DNA of 36,960 nucleotides from an uncultured Veillonella sp. (GCA_934202215.1 CAKPXR010000009.1:1-36960), one strand, 5' to 3'. Counted from the stretch's first letter, positions 6,811 through 15,161 are shown. Numbers and translations: made by a program. Notes: generated by a model not told the origin, from the letters alone.

Positions 6811-6831
6811 CCTGTATTGTAACCCCTTTTT
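6790..6831 (+). terminator. Intrinsic terminator overlapping the 3' end of pyrR
   Basis: A perfect 16-bp stem (6790-6805 with 6811-6826) is followed by five T. The left arm encodes the last PyrR residues, and the loop AATAA contains the stop codon (6808-6810). The next gene is convergent. Confidence 0.95.
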
Positions 6832-6997
6832 ATTTACTTATATGGACCGAGAGTTGATAGTCTAGTTATATAAGGTAAATCTTGATATATAAAACTTGAT
6901 TTAAACACATAGCTTAGACATATCTAGATTGATTTTAAATATACAAGCTGAGGGTAGATATATAAGATTAATCTAGATATGAATGATGAGTATACTA

Positions 6998-8191
6998 TTA
7001 TCTAATATATTGTGGTGTATATGTATAGTCTGTATGACCTATACGGTTAGCTTCATTATGGAAACATAGTGCTTGTATGTCTGTAGCTAGTGTGTCGATG
7101 TGGTGCATAGATTTTCCAAGATTGTTGAGTTGAGTAGGTGCTTTGGCCCATTTCTGAACGAATGGAATGTCATGTTTAGTTCTAAGCCATTGACGACCTC
7201 TGTCATTGAAGGCTAGTAATCTAGCGTATTGAGGGCCTTTATCCATAGCGATGTTTATCAAGTCTTTTGTGATTCCTAGGGTAAGGTATGCACACATTCG
7301 TTGTAATCGTGCATAGGTATAGCGCTTGGATTTAATTTGCTCAATGGCAGATTTCCATGAAGGCTGTTGTGCAGCTTTTAACCACAAGTGTTCGATACCT
7401 TCAGTAAAATCAACAAAACATCCTAATTCATTAGTGGTTATGCGACGACTCAGCATGTGTACTATATTGTAATATCTACTGTAATCGACATAGTCACCAT
7501 TGGTGATTTTGTGTGTCATATCATCTAGAATCGGTGTTGGAATAGCACTTAGAAGCGCTGAAGATATATCTATTGGAATAGCAGTAGTGATAAGTTGGCG
7601 TAATGCCGTGCCGGAGGGTAACTCTTGATCGATATTTGGGGTGTGGTGATTAGATGTACGCTGAATAGGAATATACTCTAAATTGGGGAAATACCTTAAT
7701 CCTGCGCGAATATATTCAAGCCCTAATAAGGCATTAGGTGTGCTAAGTGATTCGGATCCTAGTGCTTTGCGAAAGGCTGTACTATAGGATAGCCCTTCAT
7801 TTAAATAATTACGTAACTTAGTTTGTGTGTTTTCACAATCCATACGTTTAGCAGTAAGGATGAGTTGATCTAAATTAGTTGTTTCAGAACCAAAAGAAAG
7901 GGTATCAATAGATAAAGCCTTTACTAAACGAACAGCACCAGTCCCAAATAGTTGTGCACTGCCTAAGGAATAGAGCGTAGGAAGTTCGATAACAACATCT
8001 GCACCACCTAGAATGGCCCAACGAGCACGATCAAACTTTGAGAAAAGAGCTGGCTCACCACGTTGTACAAAGGAGCCACTCATAATACAGATGCGCAATG
8101 CATCAGGGTATTTTGAAGCTAATGTATGTAGTTGGTGTGCATGTCCATTATGAAATGGATTGTATTCGCAAATAATACCGATGGTTTTCAT
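6998..8191 (-). CDS. tmcAL: tRNA(Met) cytidine acetate ligase (TmcAL, YlbM/DUF795 family)
   Basis: TmcAL makes N4-acetylcytidine at the wobble base of elongator tRNA-Met using ATP and free acetate. The N-terminus IGIICEYNPFHNGHAHQL carries the nucleotidyltransferase HNGH motif (14-17), followed by ICIMSGSFVQRGEPA and the FDRARWAILGGADVVIELP segment, all hallmarks of the family. The length of 397 residues is normal. On the minus strand AAAGGAG precedes the ATG at 8191 at good spacing. An in-frame ATG at 8206 overlaps that site and is unlikely to be used. It is the only convincing minus-strand gene in the window. It is divergent from the lipoprotein-ackA unit, so an acetate-using enzyme sits beside the acetate-producing kinase. 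Confidence 0.92.
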   Translation of the reverse strand: MKTIGIICEYNPFHNGHAHQLHTLASKYPDALRICIMSGSFVQRGEPALFSKFDRARWAILGGADVVIELPTLYSLGSAQLFGTGAVRLVKALSIDTLSFGSETTNLDQLILTAKRMDCENTQTKLRNYLNEGLSYSTAFRKALGSESLSTPNALLGLEYIRAGLRYFPNLEYIPIQRTSNHHTPNIDQELPSGTALRQLITTAIPIDISSALLSAIPTPILDDMTHKITNGDYVDYSRYYNIVHMLSRRITTNELGCFVDFTEGIEHLWLKAAQQPSWKSAIEQIKSKRYTYARLQRMCAYLTLGITKDLINIAMDKGPQYARLLAFNDRGRQWLRTKHDIPFVQKWAKAPTQLNNLGKSMHHIDTLATDIQALCFHNEANRIGHTDYTYTPQYIR

Positions 8192-8213
8192 AGTGACTCC
8201 TTTCATTAGTGTT

Positions 8214-8242
8214 AGTGTAACAAAGCATAGAGGTACTGTAAA
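8214..8242 (-). promoter_or_regulatory. Candidate promoter of tmcAL
   Basis: Read on the minus strand, TTTACA (8242-8237) and TACACT (8219-8214) are spaced by 17 bases. The start point would fall close to the ribosome site, giving a very short leader. Confidence 0.45.
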
Positions 8243-8335
8243 TAAATTTTATATGTAAGGCTATATGGTGAAGGCTTAGACGTAAAAATGTGCGTAAAAC
8301 TAAAGTTTTTTGTAGATTTTATTTGTTCTATAGGC

Positions 8336-8341
8336 TATAAT
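8336..8341 (+). promoter_or_regulatory. Candidate -10 element for the lipoprotein-ackA unit
   Basis: A perfect TATAAT lies 35 bases upstream of the lipoprotein start. The best -35 candidate (TTGTAG, 8310-8315) is 20 bases away, which is too far for a strong promoter, so this call is weak. Confidence 0.35.
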
Positions 8342-8375
8342 TAACTGTAAATGCTGAATTGATGTGAGGTATATG

Positions 8376-8939
8376 ATGAAACAAAATTGGAAACGTACAT
8401 TACAAGGGGCTCTGCTCGGTGCTGCGCTACTAGCAATGGCGGGATGTGGATCTACAAATGTAATGGATACATATAGTTTTGGCCATCAAGTTATCCGTGC
8501 TGGTCAATCTGAAATTACTATTGCTTTGCCTTATGAAATGGGTAAAAGTACAAAAAATATGTCTGATGATGGGTATCCAATTGATATTTATGGATCTGTT
8601 ACCGAACATATGGTGATTGAGGTTGAAGCTTTGCGTGCTGGTGAAAATAAACCATTACCTACGGTAGATGAGTATATTAATCATAGTAAGTCTGAATTTG
8701 CTAAAGTAGGCGCGACCATCAAAGAAGAGTCCGTAGCATTAGAAGGGGCATCTGCCAAAAAGCTTGATGTCACAGTTACATCACAAGGACAAATATTTAG
8801 AATTTCTCAATACGTATTCTTAGATCATGGCGTATTGTGGAATATAGTCTACCAATATCCTGAAAAGGATCAGGTAGGTGCTGATATCAGCAAAGAAATT
8901 CAAAACAAGATTCAAGTTACACAACAGAAAGAGGGTTAA
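8376..8939 (+). CDS. Lipoprotein of unknown function (possible DcrB/PsbP-like fold)
   Basis: The product has a lipoprotein signal: basic KQNWKR, a hydrophobic stretch, then the lipobox LAMAGC with C24 as the lipid-bearing cysteine. The mature part of about 164 residues contains a segment TVDEYINHSKSEFAKVGATI, followed by strand-like stretches and a C-terminal helix. That layout resembles DcrB/PsbP-type small periplasmic proteins, but this is an impression, not a proven match. Upstream in-frame starts (GTG 8364, ATG 8373) collide with the Shine-Dalgarno GTGAGGT, so ATG 8376 is preferred (187 residues). The stop is 3 bases before ackA, so the two are almost certainly co-transcribed and probably translationally coupled. 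The function is unknown. Confidence 0.8.
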   Translation: MKQNWKRTLQGALLGAALLAMAGCGSTNVMDTYSFGHQVIRAGQSEITIALPYEMGKSTKNMSDDGYPIDIYGSVTEHMVIEVEALRAGENKPLPTVDEYINHSKSEFAKVGATIKEESVALEGASAKKLDVTVTSQGQIFRISQYVFLDHGVLWNIVYQYPEKDQVGADISKEIQNKIQVTQQKEG

Positions 8940-8942
8940 TCG

Positions 8943-10148
8943 ATGAACGTATTAGTAGTTAACTGCGGTAGTTCTTCCTTGAAGTATCAATTACTTGATA
9001 TGACAACTGAAACAGAATTGGCAAAAGGTCTTTTTGAGAAGATTGGTGATCAAGATGCTATCTTCACTCATAAACGTCCTAACGCAGATAAATTAGAACG
9101 CGTTGAACCAATTTTGAACCATAAAGAAGCTCTTCGCATTTTGCTTGATATTTTAGTTGATGCTGAATATGGTGTAATTAAGTCCATGGACGAAATCGAT
9201 GCTGTTGGTCACCGTGTAGTACATGGTGGTGAAAAATTCGCTGACTCCGTATTGATCACTCCAGCTGTTATGGACGCATTAGAAGAGTGCTGCGCATTGG
9301 CTCCATTGCATAACCCACCAAACATTCAAGGTATCGAAGCTTGCCAAGCTATCATGCCAAACGTACCACAAGTAGCTGTATTCGATACTGCATTCCACCA
9401 AACAATGCCTAAAGAAGCTTACATGTATGCGCTTCCTTACGAATACTATGAAGACTATGGTATCCGTCGTTACGGTTTCCATGGCACATCCCATAAATAT
9501 GTTGCACAACGTTGTGCTGAATTGATGGGTAAACACATGTCTGATCTTCGTATCATTACATGTCACTTGGGTAATGGTTCTTCCGTTTCTGCTATCAAAG
9601 GTGGTCGTTCCATCGATACTACAATGGGCTTCACTCCATTGTCCGGTTTGATTATGGGTACTCGTACTGGTGATATTGACCCAGCTATCGTTCCATTCTT
9701 GATGAACAAAACTGGCATGAACTACGAAGAAGTTGATACTGTAATGAACAAAAAGTCTGGTGTACTTGGTATTTCCGGCGTGTCTAATGACTTCCGTGTT
9801 ATTGAAGAAGCAGCAAATAATGGTAACAAACGTGCTCAATTAGCATTGAACATGTTCCATTACAAAGTTCGTCGTGTAATTGGTGCATTTGCAGCAATTA
9901 TGGGTGGTGTTGATGCCATTGTATTCACAGCTGGTATCGGTGAAAACGGTATCGGTAACCGTGATGCAATCTGTAATGGTTTGGAATACTTAGGTACTCG
10001 TATTGACTCTGAACGCAATAACATCCGCGGTAAAGAACAAGAAATCAGTGCTGAAGGCTCTAAAGTTAAAATCTTCGTAATTCCTACAAACGAAGAAATC
10101 ATGATTGCTCGCGATACTCAACGTATTACAGCAGCTTTGAAAAAATAA
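8943..10148 (+). CDS. ackA: Acetate kinase
   Basis: Acetate kinase converts acetyl phosphate and ADP to acetate and ATP, the substrate-level phosphorylation step of lactate and pyruvate fermentation. The 401-residue protein has NCGSSSLKY (7-15), GHRVVHGGE (89-97), FDTAFH (147-152), [10 protein letters not shown] (175-184) and [10 protein letters not shown] (238-247). Active-site residues N7, R91, D148, H180, R241 and E384 fall at the same numbers as in the characterised Methanosarcina enzyme. Codon use looks more biased than in neighbours, consistent with high expression. No pta gene is adjacent. It lies 3 bases downstream of a lipoprotein gene and is followed by a strong terminator. Confidence 0.98.
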   Translation: MNVLVVNCGSSSLKYQLLDMTTETELAKGLFEKIGDQDAIFTHKRPNADKLERVEPILNHKEALRILLDILVDAEYGVIKSMDEIDAVGHRVVHGGEKFADSVLITPAVMDALEECCALAPLHNPPNIQGIEACQAIMPNVPQVAVFDTAFHQTMPKEAYMYALPYEYYEDYGIRRYGFHGTSHKYVAQRCAELMGKHMSDLRIITCHLGNGSSVSAIKGGRSIDTTMGFTPLSGLIMGTRTGDIDPAIVPFLMNKTGMNYEEVDTVMNKKSGVLGISGVSNDFRVIEEAANNGNKRAQLALNMFHYKVRRVIGAFAAIMGGVDAIVFTAGIGENGIGNRDAICNGLEYLGTRIDSERNNIRGKEQEISAEGSKVKIFVIPTNEEIMIARDTQRITAALKK

Positions 10149-10185
10149 TATAGTTCGTATATGAACTAGGTGACTAATAGAGTCA

Positions 10186-10224
10186 AAAAACCCCGTCTAT
10201 ATCTTAGGTATAGACGGGGTTTTT
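10186..10224 (+). terminator. Intrinsic terminator after ackA
   Basis: A perfect 16-bp stem (10186-10201 with 10209-10224; core ACCCCGTCTATA) closes a seven-base loop, with A-run and T-run arms. It should stop transcription in both directions. Confidence 0.95.
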
Positions 10225-10299
10225 GTAGTTTTTATACTTAGAATACCTTATAATAGAATGTATAGTTATAAAGTAGTAGTTCTTTTAAAGAGGTAATAT

Positions 10300-10923
10300 A
10301 TGACGGTATTATATGAAGAAAAATCTCAACGTGCTAAAAGTGCAGAATGGCTAGTATTATGTTTTGTCATTCTTTTATTGTGCGGTGTTGCGTATACCAC
10401 GTATCGTAGTATACAACTGCATACAGTGCTAATAGCTGAATATTTTATTGAAATTATGGCAATCATTGTGATTGTTAAACAGGCGGTTAGTCGGTATACC
10501 TATATTTTGACAGATACAAAATTGGTAATTGAAGAATCTTCTGTTTTTAGAAAACGTCATTTTGAAGTGGATTACGATATGATTGATGGGGTGTTTAAGT
10601 TTGAACGTGAATTACTGACGAATATTAAATATCGATATAAATACAGAAAGTGTTCAACTTCTGATCCACGTCCTATTTGGTCACTCGTGTATGCGATTGT
10701 AAAGGACGATAAGGTTCAAAATGGTCGGCTTTTACTAAAAGCTGATGATAGATTTTTTGAAATTTTAGAGGAGCATGTACCAGGTCGTATCCGTGTGCCA
10801 CAAGCGGATATTGTATTTTATGCTGCCGTGCGTGCTGATGCGGTAAAACATGGAGAAAATGTGCAAGAGTACTATAAGAAGTTAACTACATCTGAAAAGG
10901 ATGGTCCTGATATTATAGTTTAA
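10300..10923 (+). CDS. Membrane protein of unknown function, PH-domain-like
   Basis: I do not recognise a characterised family for this 207-residue protein. Two hydrophobic helices (about 18-35 and 45-60) are followed by a soluble C-terminal part with alternating strand-like segments (YILTDTKLVIEESSVFRKRHFEVDYDMIDGV). That pattern resembles bacterial PH-like domains that sit after two membrane helices. The C-terminus has a helix-rich charged stretch (VRADAVKHGENVQEYYKKL). ATG at 10300 follows AAAGAGGT. A TATAAT occurs at 10249-10254, but no good -35 matches it. It stands alone between the ackA terminator and maf, and I cannot suggest a function. Confidence 0.75.
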   Translation: MTVLYEEKSQRAKSAEWLVLCFVILLLCGVAYTTYRSIQLHTVLIAEYFIEIMAIIVIVKQAVSRYTYILTDTKLVIEESSVFRKRHFEVDYDMIDGVFKFERELLTNIKYRYKYRKCSTSDPRPIWSLVYAIVKDDKVQNGRLLLKADDRFFEILEEHVPGRIRVPQADIVFYAAVRADAVKHGENVQEYYKKLTTSEKDGPDIIV

Positions 10924-11023
10924 TTTATAAATGCTTTTTGATATGTTTTCTATATTATGTTGTTTGGTTTTATTAAGAAAATAGTTGAATTAATTAAAAT
11001 TCATATACGATAAAGGAGCGTAC

Positions 11024-11590
11024 ATGGCTGGATTATATTTGGCGAGCCAATCACCACGAAGAACTGAATTGTTAACACAAGTTGGCATTGATCATATTGT
11101 CGTATCGAGTAATTATGAAGAGGCTAATGCGGGTTATGATAATCCTATTGAAATGGTGAAAGCACAAGCTTTGGGAAAGGCTCGTGCTGCCGTGGATATA
11201 CCTGAAGAGAGTATCGTTCTAGGTGCTGATACGATTGTTGTGCTAGGTAATCAAGTATTAGGTAAACCTCGTGATGTGGCTGAGGCCCGTCATATGTTAG
11301 AGCGTTTATCAGGCCAAGTTCATTCTGTAGTTACGGGGGTGGCCTTGCTCCTTAAAGGTCGAGAAATAGTTTTTCATAATGAAACAAAGGTATATTTTAA
11401 AAAATTAGCTCCTTTTGAAATTGAATCCTATATTGCTAGTGGTGAACCTATGGACAAGGCTGGTGCTTATGGTATACAAGGTAAAGGTGCTTTATGGGTA
11501 GAGAAAATAGAAGGATCTTATACCAATGTCGTAGGATTGCCGGTTGAACATGTATATGAGGAACTGTGTAAAGCATTAGGCGCTAAATAA
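11024..11590 (+). CDS. maf: Maf-family nucleoside triphosphate pyrophosphatase
   Basis: Maf proteins hydrolyse non-canonical or modified nucleotides, typically dTTP/UTP analogues, to monophosphates. Diagnostic motifs in the 188 residues are LASQSPRRTELL (6-17), GADTIVVL (67-74), GKPRDVAEARHML (80-92), SGQVHSVVTGVAL (95-107) and PMDKAGAYGIQGKGA. ATG at 11024 follows AAAGGAGCG. In many bacteria maf neighbours radC and mreBCD, as here (maf-radC-mreB), so it belongs to a conserved genome-maintenance and shape neighbourhood. Substrate preference (YhdE-type versus YceF-type) was not resolved. Confidence 0.93.
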   Translation: MAGLYLASQSPRRTELLTQVGIDHIVVSSNYEEANAGYDNPIEMVKAQALGKARAAVDIPEESIVLGADTIVVLGNQVLGKPRDVAEARHMLERLSGQVHSVVTGVALLLKGREIVFHNETKVYFKKLAPFEIESYIASGEPMDKAGAYGIQGKGALWVEKIEGSYTNVVGLPVEHVYEELCKALGAK

Positions 11591-11666
11591 AATTATCTTA
11601 TTATAGAGAGTAGATATATGTAGTTAGATTTACAAATGGTGTTATCTGTTTGAATGGAGAGATTCT

Positions 11667-12365
11667 ATGGAAGTACCAACAGTAAGTGTAAAAGATATGT
11701 TGCCATTTCAACGGCCTCGGGAGAAGTTTCTTTCTTTAGGGCCTTCTCATATGGCGATGGAGGAGCTTCTCGCTATTTTATTGAGGACGGGGGTAAAAGG
11801 TCAATCTGCTATTTCGTTAGCTAGCGCTATCATACAGTCCTTTGATGATGGTGTGTATGGTTTAAATAGAATGACTGTTGAAGAACTTGTAAAAATCAAG
11901 GGTATTGGGACTGATAAAGCGGTAACTTTGTGTGCAGCTCTTGAGGTGGGGCGACGATTAGGTGAACTAAAAATTAAGGAAACTTACGAGGATTTTTCTC
12001 AGCCCTTTGTGATTGCTCAATATGTAATGGAACGCTTACGGCATGAAGAGGTTGAACATGTATGGGCGGCCATGTTGACATCACGCAATAAGTTAATTCA
12101 AATAGAACATATTTCTAGTGGAGGTCTAATATCTAGTCTAGTAGAGCAAAGGGCTGTTTTTAAGAAGGCTATAGCGTGTAATGCGGCGGCCATTATCTTA
12201 ATACATAATCATCCGTCCGGTGATAGTCGTCCTAGTGATGTAGATATACGCCTTACTAAGTTATTTGTCAGCGCGGGTCAGTTTATGGGGATACCCGTGT
12301 TAGATCATATCGTCATTGGTGATAATGAATTCACAAGTCTTAGTGAAATTGGTAAACTCAGTTAA
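11667..12365 (+). CDS. radC: RadC-family JAB domain protein
   Basis: The 232-residue protein has an N-terminal helix-hairpin-helix part (VEELVKIKGIGTDKAVTL, 71-88) and a C-terminal JAB/MPN-type metal-binding domain with HNHPSGD (180-186) and D191, the zinc-ligand pattern of the family. RadC was once linked to DNA repair, but its true role is unsettled. It may be a DNA-related hydrolase. ATG at 11667 follows AATGGAGAG. It lies 76 bases after maf, in the common maf-radC-mreBCD order. No strong terminator follows. Confidence 0.93.
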   Translation: MEVPTVSVKDMLPFQRPREKFLSLGPSHMAMEELLAILLRTGVKGQSAISLASAIIQSFDDGVYGLNRMTVEELVKIKGIGTDKAVTLCAALEVGRRLGELKIKETYEDFSQPFVIAQYVMERLRHEEVEHVWAAMLTSRNKLIQIEHISSGGLISSLVEQRAVFKKAIACNAAAIILIHNHPSGDSRPSDVDIRLTKLFVSAGQFMGIPVLDHIVIGDNEFTSLSEIGKLS

Positions 12366-12693
12366 GGTGTCCTTATATGATTAGTCTTAAAACCGAATAA
12401 TAATGGCTTTATAGTTTGTCGTATTAGTAAATAAGCACTCATAATGATGCGTTCTTTTATTATGTCTAGTGAATAGAAAATGTATCATGATATGGGTGCT
12501 TTTTCTATTTTGTTTGATATATAGGTAGTTTTGTAATGTATGACTTGTGAGTGTGTAAATTATGTATGACTTAAGGGTACTTGAATTATGCATTTTCTGT
12601 GCTTTTAACAAGAGGAAAAGCCTTGTTATTAATAGAAAAAGTCGCATTATATATGGTAAAATGGAATGATGATGTAATGAAGGAGATTTTACT
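12366..12693 (+). other. AT-rich gap between radC and mreB
   Basis: I see no gene here; the long minus-strand frame over this region reads into mreB and lacks support. An 11-base direct repeat, ATGTATGACTT, occurs at 12536-12546 and 12562-12572, 26 bases apart start to start. A weak AT-only inverted pair (AATAGAAAA near 12472, TTTTCTATT near 12510) could form a poor terminator for radC. The mreB promoter should lie at the right end. Confidence 0.5.
12654..12662 (+). promoter_or_regulatory. Candidate extended -10 promoter of the mreB operon
   Basis: TGG followed by TAAAAT (12657-12662) is an extended -10 element about 30 bases before the mreB ATG. An alternative is TTGTTA (12623-12628) with TTATAT (12647-12652) at 18 bases. 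Neither is strong. Confidence 0.35.
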
Positions 12694-13731
12694 ATGAGTT
12701 CCATTTTACCTACTCTAGGAAAAGATGTAAGTATAGATATTGGGTCCATACAGACGCGCCTCATGGGGGGGACGCGAGGAACTGTTATAAGCGAGCCCTC
12801 TATTATAGCAACTGATACAAAACAAGAAAAAGTAGTAGCTGTTGGAGATGAAGCGGCACGTCTTGTGTTGCGCATGCCTGATATGTGGCGGCCTTTGACA
12901 CCTTTAAAGGATGGATTTATCGTGGATTATCGCGTTATGCATACCATGCTGAATTATTTTCTTAACAAGGTGTCTAATGCATTGCGCCGTGCGCGTGTAC
13001 TTGTTGGCGTTCCATGTGGCATGACCGACGTTGAGCAAAGAGCGATGATGGACGCAGTTATTCAAGCTGGCGCCCGCGAAGTATTTCTTATTGAACGGCC
13101 TGTAGCTGCAGCTATTGGTTGTGGGGCTCCTATTTTCGAAGCTCGTGGATCCATGGTTATTGATATTGGTGGTGGTACCGTAGATATGGGCATTGTTTCA
13201 TTGGGCGGTATTGTAGATAGCAAAACAATTCGCTTTGGTGGCTCTGATATCAATAACGCGCTACTACGCTATGTACGTGAGTGCTTTGGGGTTATTGTTT
13301 CTGATGAAATTATAGAGGATATTAAGCATACGGTAGGCACTGCTATGGCACCTTTAGAAGATGCGGAATATGCCTTTCAAGGCCGTGACATGATGAATGG
13401 TTTAGGTAGACGTTGTGTTATTCATCAGTCTGAGGTATACCAGGTTATTAATGACAGTATTGCTAGTCTTTTAGATGAAGTAAAACAAATGATTCGTTCT
13501 GCAGAGCCTGAAATTGTAGCAGATATTATGCAATATGGAATATATCTTACCGGTGGTACTGCGCAATTGTCAGGTTTGGCAGAGCGCATTGGTGGCGAAT
13601 TAGGTGTGCCTGTACATGTTCCCGATGCACCGGAGACGAAAGTAGTTGTTGGCCTTAACGGGGCTTCATCGGACTTGGTGAGCTTATCGCGATTTATTGT
13701 AAATTCTAAGAATAGAAAGGGCCAAGACTAA
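12694..13731 (+). CDS. mreB: MreB-type bacterial actin (divergent)
   Basis: MreB filaments organise the peptidoglycan-elongation machinery at the membrane. The 345 residues include the actin-fold nucleotide motifs: phosphate-1 DIGSIQTRL near residues 9-17, phosphate-2 DIGGGTVDMGIVSLGG near 154-169, and the C-terminal adenosine motif YLTGGTAQLSGL. ISEPSIIA, PLTPLKDGFIVDY and RPVAAAIG are also recognisable. Phosphate-1 departs from the usual DLGTANTLV, and the whole sequence is more divergent than rod-shape MreB proteins I know. AAGGAG precedes the ATG. It is the first gene of mreB-mreC-mreD-mrdA-minD-rodA, with the stop codon one base before mreC. MreB rather than Mbl is chosen from the neighbours. 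Confidence 0.92.
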   Translation: MSSILPTLGKDVSIDIGSIQTRLMGGTRGTVISEPSIIATDTKQEKVVAVGDEAARLVLRMPDMWRPLTPLKDGFIVDYRVMHTMLNYFLNKVSNALRRARVLVGVPCGMTDVEQRAMMDAVIQAGAREVFLIERPVAAAIGCGAPIFEARGSMVIDIGGGTVDMGIVSLGGIVDSKTIRFGGSDINNALLRYVRECFGVIVSDEIIEDIKHTVGTAMAPLEDAEYAFQGRDMMNGLGRRCVIHQSEVYQVINDSIASLLDEVKQMIRSAEPEIVADIMQYGIYLTGGTAQLSGLAERIGGELGVPVHVPDAPETKVVVGLNGASSDLVSLSRFIVNSKNRKGQD

Positions 13732-13732
13732 T

Positions 13733-14650
13733 ATGATACAGTCAGATAAAAAGTTGATTATCGTTGTTGTTATTAGCTGTATCCTATTAGCTTTGCTCGG
13801 ATTTGCTTGGAAACAGCGAACTAGTATTCCTTTTGTTACTGTTACTCTTGAAGGTATTACAACACCGTTTGCATATGGATCTGCACGTTTGCTTGATGGT
13901 GTGAAAACTGGATTTACAGTTCTTAATAATGCTATTTCTGTAACTATTGAAAGTGATGAGGAAGCATCTCGTAAGGCTGCCTTAGAACAAAAGGTAGTTA
14001 ACTATGATGAGGTAGTGGCAGAAAATATTCGACTTCGCCAGCTTCTCAACTATAAGAGTAGTCATCCGGAATTCTCCATGACATTAGCAGGCATTATAAC
14101 AAAGGATTACGGTACATGGACAAATACTTTTACTATAGATAAGGGCAGTGAAGAGGGGATGGCCGTCAATATGGCCGTTGTTGTGCCAAGTGGGGTAGTT
14201 GGTTTTATTACCGATGTGTATCCTCATTCCTCTCGTGTGCAAACGATTCTTGATCCACGTAGTGCAGTCGGTGTTATCGTACAGCGCCCCGAATCTCGTT
14301 TATCTGGTGTTGTAAAGGGGGATGGAGATTCACCTCGTACGCCGTCGATGGTAAATATTGCTCGTGATGGTGATGTATTAGTAGGGGATAAACTAATAAC
14401 TTCTGGGTACGGTGGTATCTATCCAAAAGGATTGCCTGTGGGCAATGTACAGTCTATCGAAAATGATGCAGAAGGTTTTGTAAAGAATGCCGTTATTACA
14501 CCTAGTGTAGATTTCTACCGCTTAGAAGAGGTATTTGTGCTCACATCATCTTCTGTTAGTGCACCACAAAAACCAGGACTTGAGCCTAAGCTTGTACCTC
14601 AGACACAACGAGATCAAGTGGAAGGAGCAAAGGGGGCCGTTAAACCATGA
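13733..14650 (+). CDS. mreC: Cell-shape protein MreC
   Basis: MreC is a periplasm-facing bitopic membrane protein that links MreB, PBP2 and RodA. The 305 residues comprise one N-terminal membrane helix (about 8-26), a predicted coiled coil (about 75-106, EEASRKAALEQKVVNYDEVVAENIRLRQLL), and the paired beta-barrel domains with DKGSEEGMAVNMAVV, DPRSAVGVIVQ and PKGLPVGNV. The C-terminal tail (about 280-305) is Pro/Gln/Lys-rich. The start at 13733 is fixed by tight spacing to mreB. The end overlaps mreD by four bases (ATGA), indicating translational coupling. Confidence 0.94.
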   Translation: MIQSDKKLIIVVVISCILLALLGFAWKQRTSIPFVTVTLEGITTPFAYGSARLLDGVKTGFTVLNNAISVTIESDEEASRKAALEQKVVNYDEVVAENIRLRQLLNYKSSHPEFSMTLAGIITKDYGTWTNTFTIDKGSEEGMAVNMAVVVPSGVVGFITDVYPHSSRVQTILDPRSAVGVIVQRPESRLSGVVKGDGDSPRTPSMVNIARDGDVLVGDKLITSGYGGIYPKGLPVGNVQSIENDAEGFVKNAVITPSVDFYRLEEVFVLTSSSVSAPQKPGLEPKLVPQTQRDQVEGAKGAVKP

Positions 14651-15138
14651 CGCGTTTAGCTTTAGTCCTTTGTGGATTTCTAATTTACTTTATACAGACC
14701 CAATTATTGCCTGCTATTTTTCATACGAATTGGTTACCCAATATAATTTTAACCATCATTGTTATGGTCACTCTTTTTAAAGGACGTCGTATGGGTCTAA
14801 TGGTCGCTGTTATAGGTGGAATCGTCCATGATGTATTAATATCTAATTTCTTTGGACTCCATTTATTTCCATACGTTCTTGTGGTTTACCTATTATCCTC
14901 TGTAAAACATAGACTCTATGAAGAGCGTTGGTATTGGTCTAGTGCTATCGTAGCTATTTGTACCCTGCTTGATGGTTTTATCCGCAGCCTCATGATATTG
15001 GCTAGTGGTGGGGATTTACATATTGGTTTATATATGTGGCATATGGTTATACCTGTACTGTTTTGGAACGGTGTGTTAGCTGCTATTATACATGGATTGT
15101 TGTGGCGTAAGGATGAACGGCAAGATTATATTTGGTAA
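14647..15138 (+). CDS. mreD: Cell-shape membrane protein MreD
   Basis: MreD is a small polytopic membrane protein of the elongation complex. The 163 residues contain about five hydrophobic helices. The segment MGLMVAVIGGIVHDVLISNFFGLHLFPYVLVVYLLS is typical of the family: a Gly-rich helix followed by (H/L)D and FGLH. The ATG lies inside the mreC stop context (ATGA), so translation is coupled. The family is poorly conserved, and gene order adds weight to the call. A 23-base gap precedes mrdA. Confidence 0.9.
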   Translation: MTRLALVLCGFLIYFIQTQLLPAIFHTNWLPNIILTIIVMVTLFKGRRMGLMVAVIGGIVHDVLISNFFGLHLFPYVLVVYLLSSVKHRLYEERWYWSSAIVAICTLLDGFIRSLMILASGGDLHIGLYMWHMVIPVLFWNGVLAAIIHGLLWRKDERQDYIW

Positions 15139-15161
15139 TAATTTGATAAGGGGGTGAAAGA

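Noticed and set aside
6832..6997. Possible small gene or RNA between pyrR and tmcAL
   Set aside because: The region is AT-rich, with no open frame that has a ribosome site and no stable hairpin; it is just the gap between convergent genes.
9279..9839. A 186-codon open frame on the minus strand inside ackA
   Set aside because: It lies entirely within the acetate kinase gene, which has all its active-site residues. The frame has no ribosome site and no recognisable domain; biased codon use in ackA leaves the antisense frame open.
12387..12875. Minus-strand open frame of 162 codons across the radC-mreB gap
   Set aside because: It runs into the mreB start on the other strand, its product is low-complexity and basic with no family look, and it lacks a clear ribosome site.
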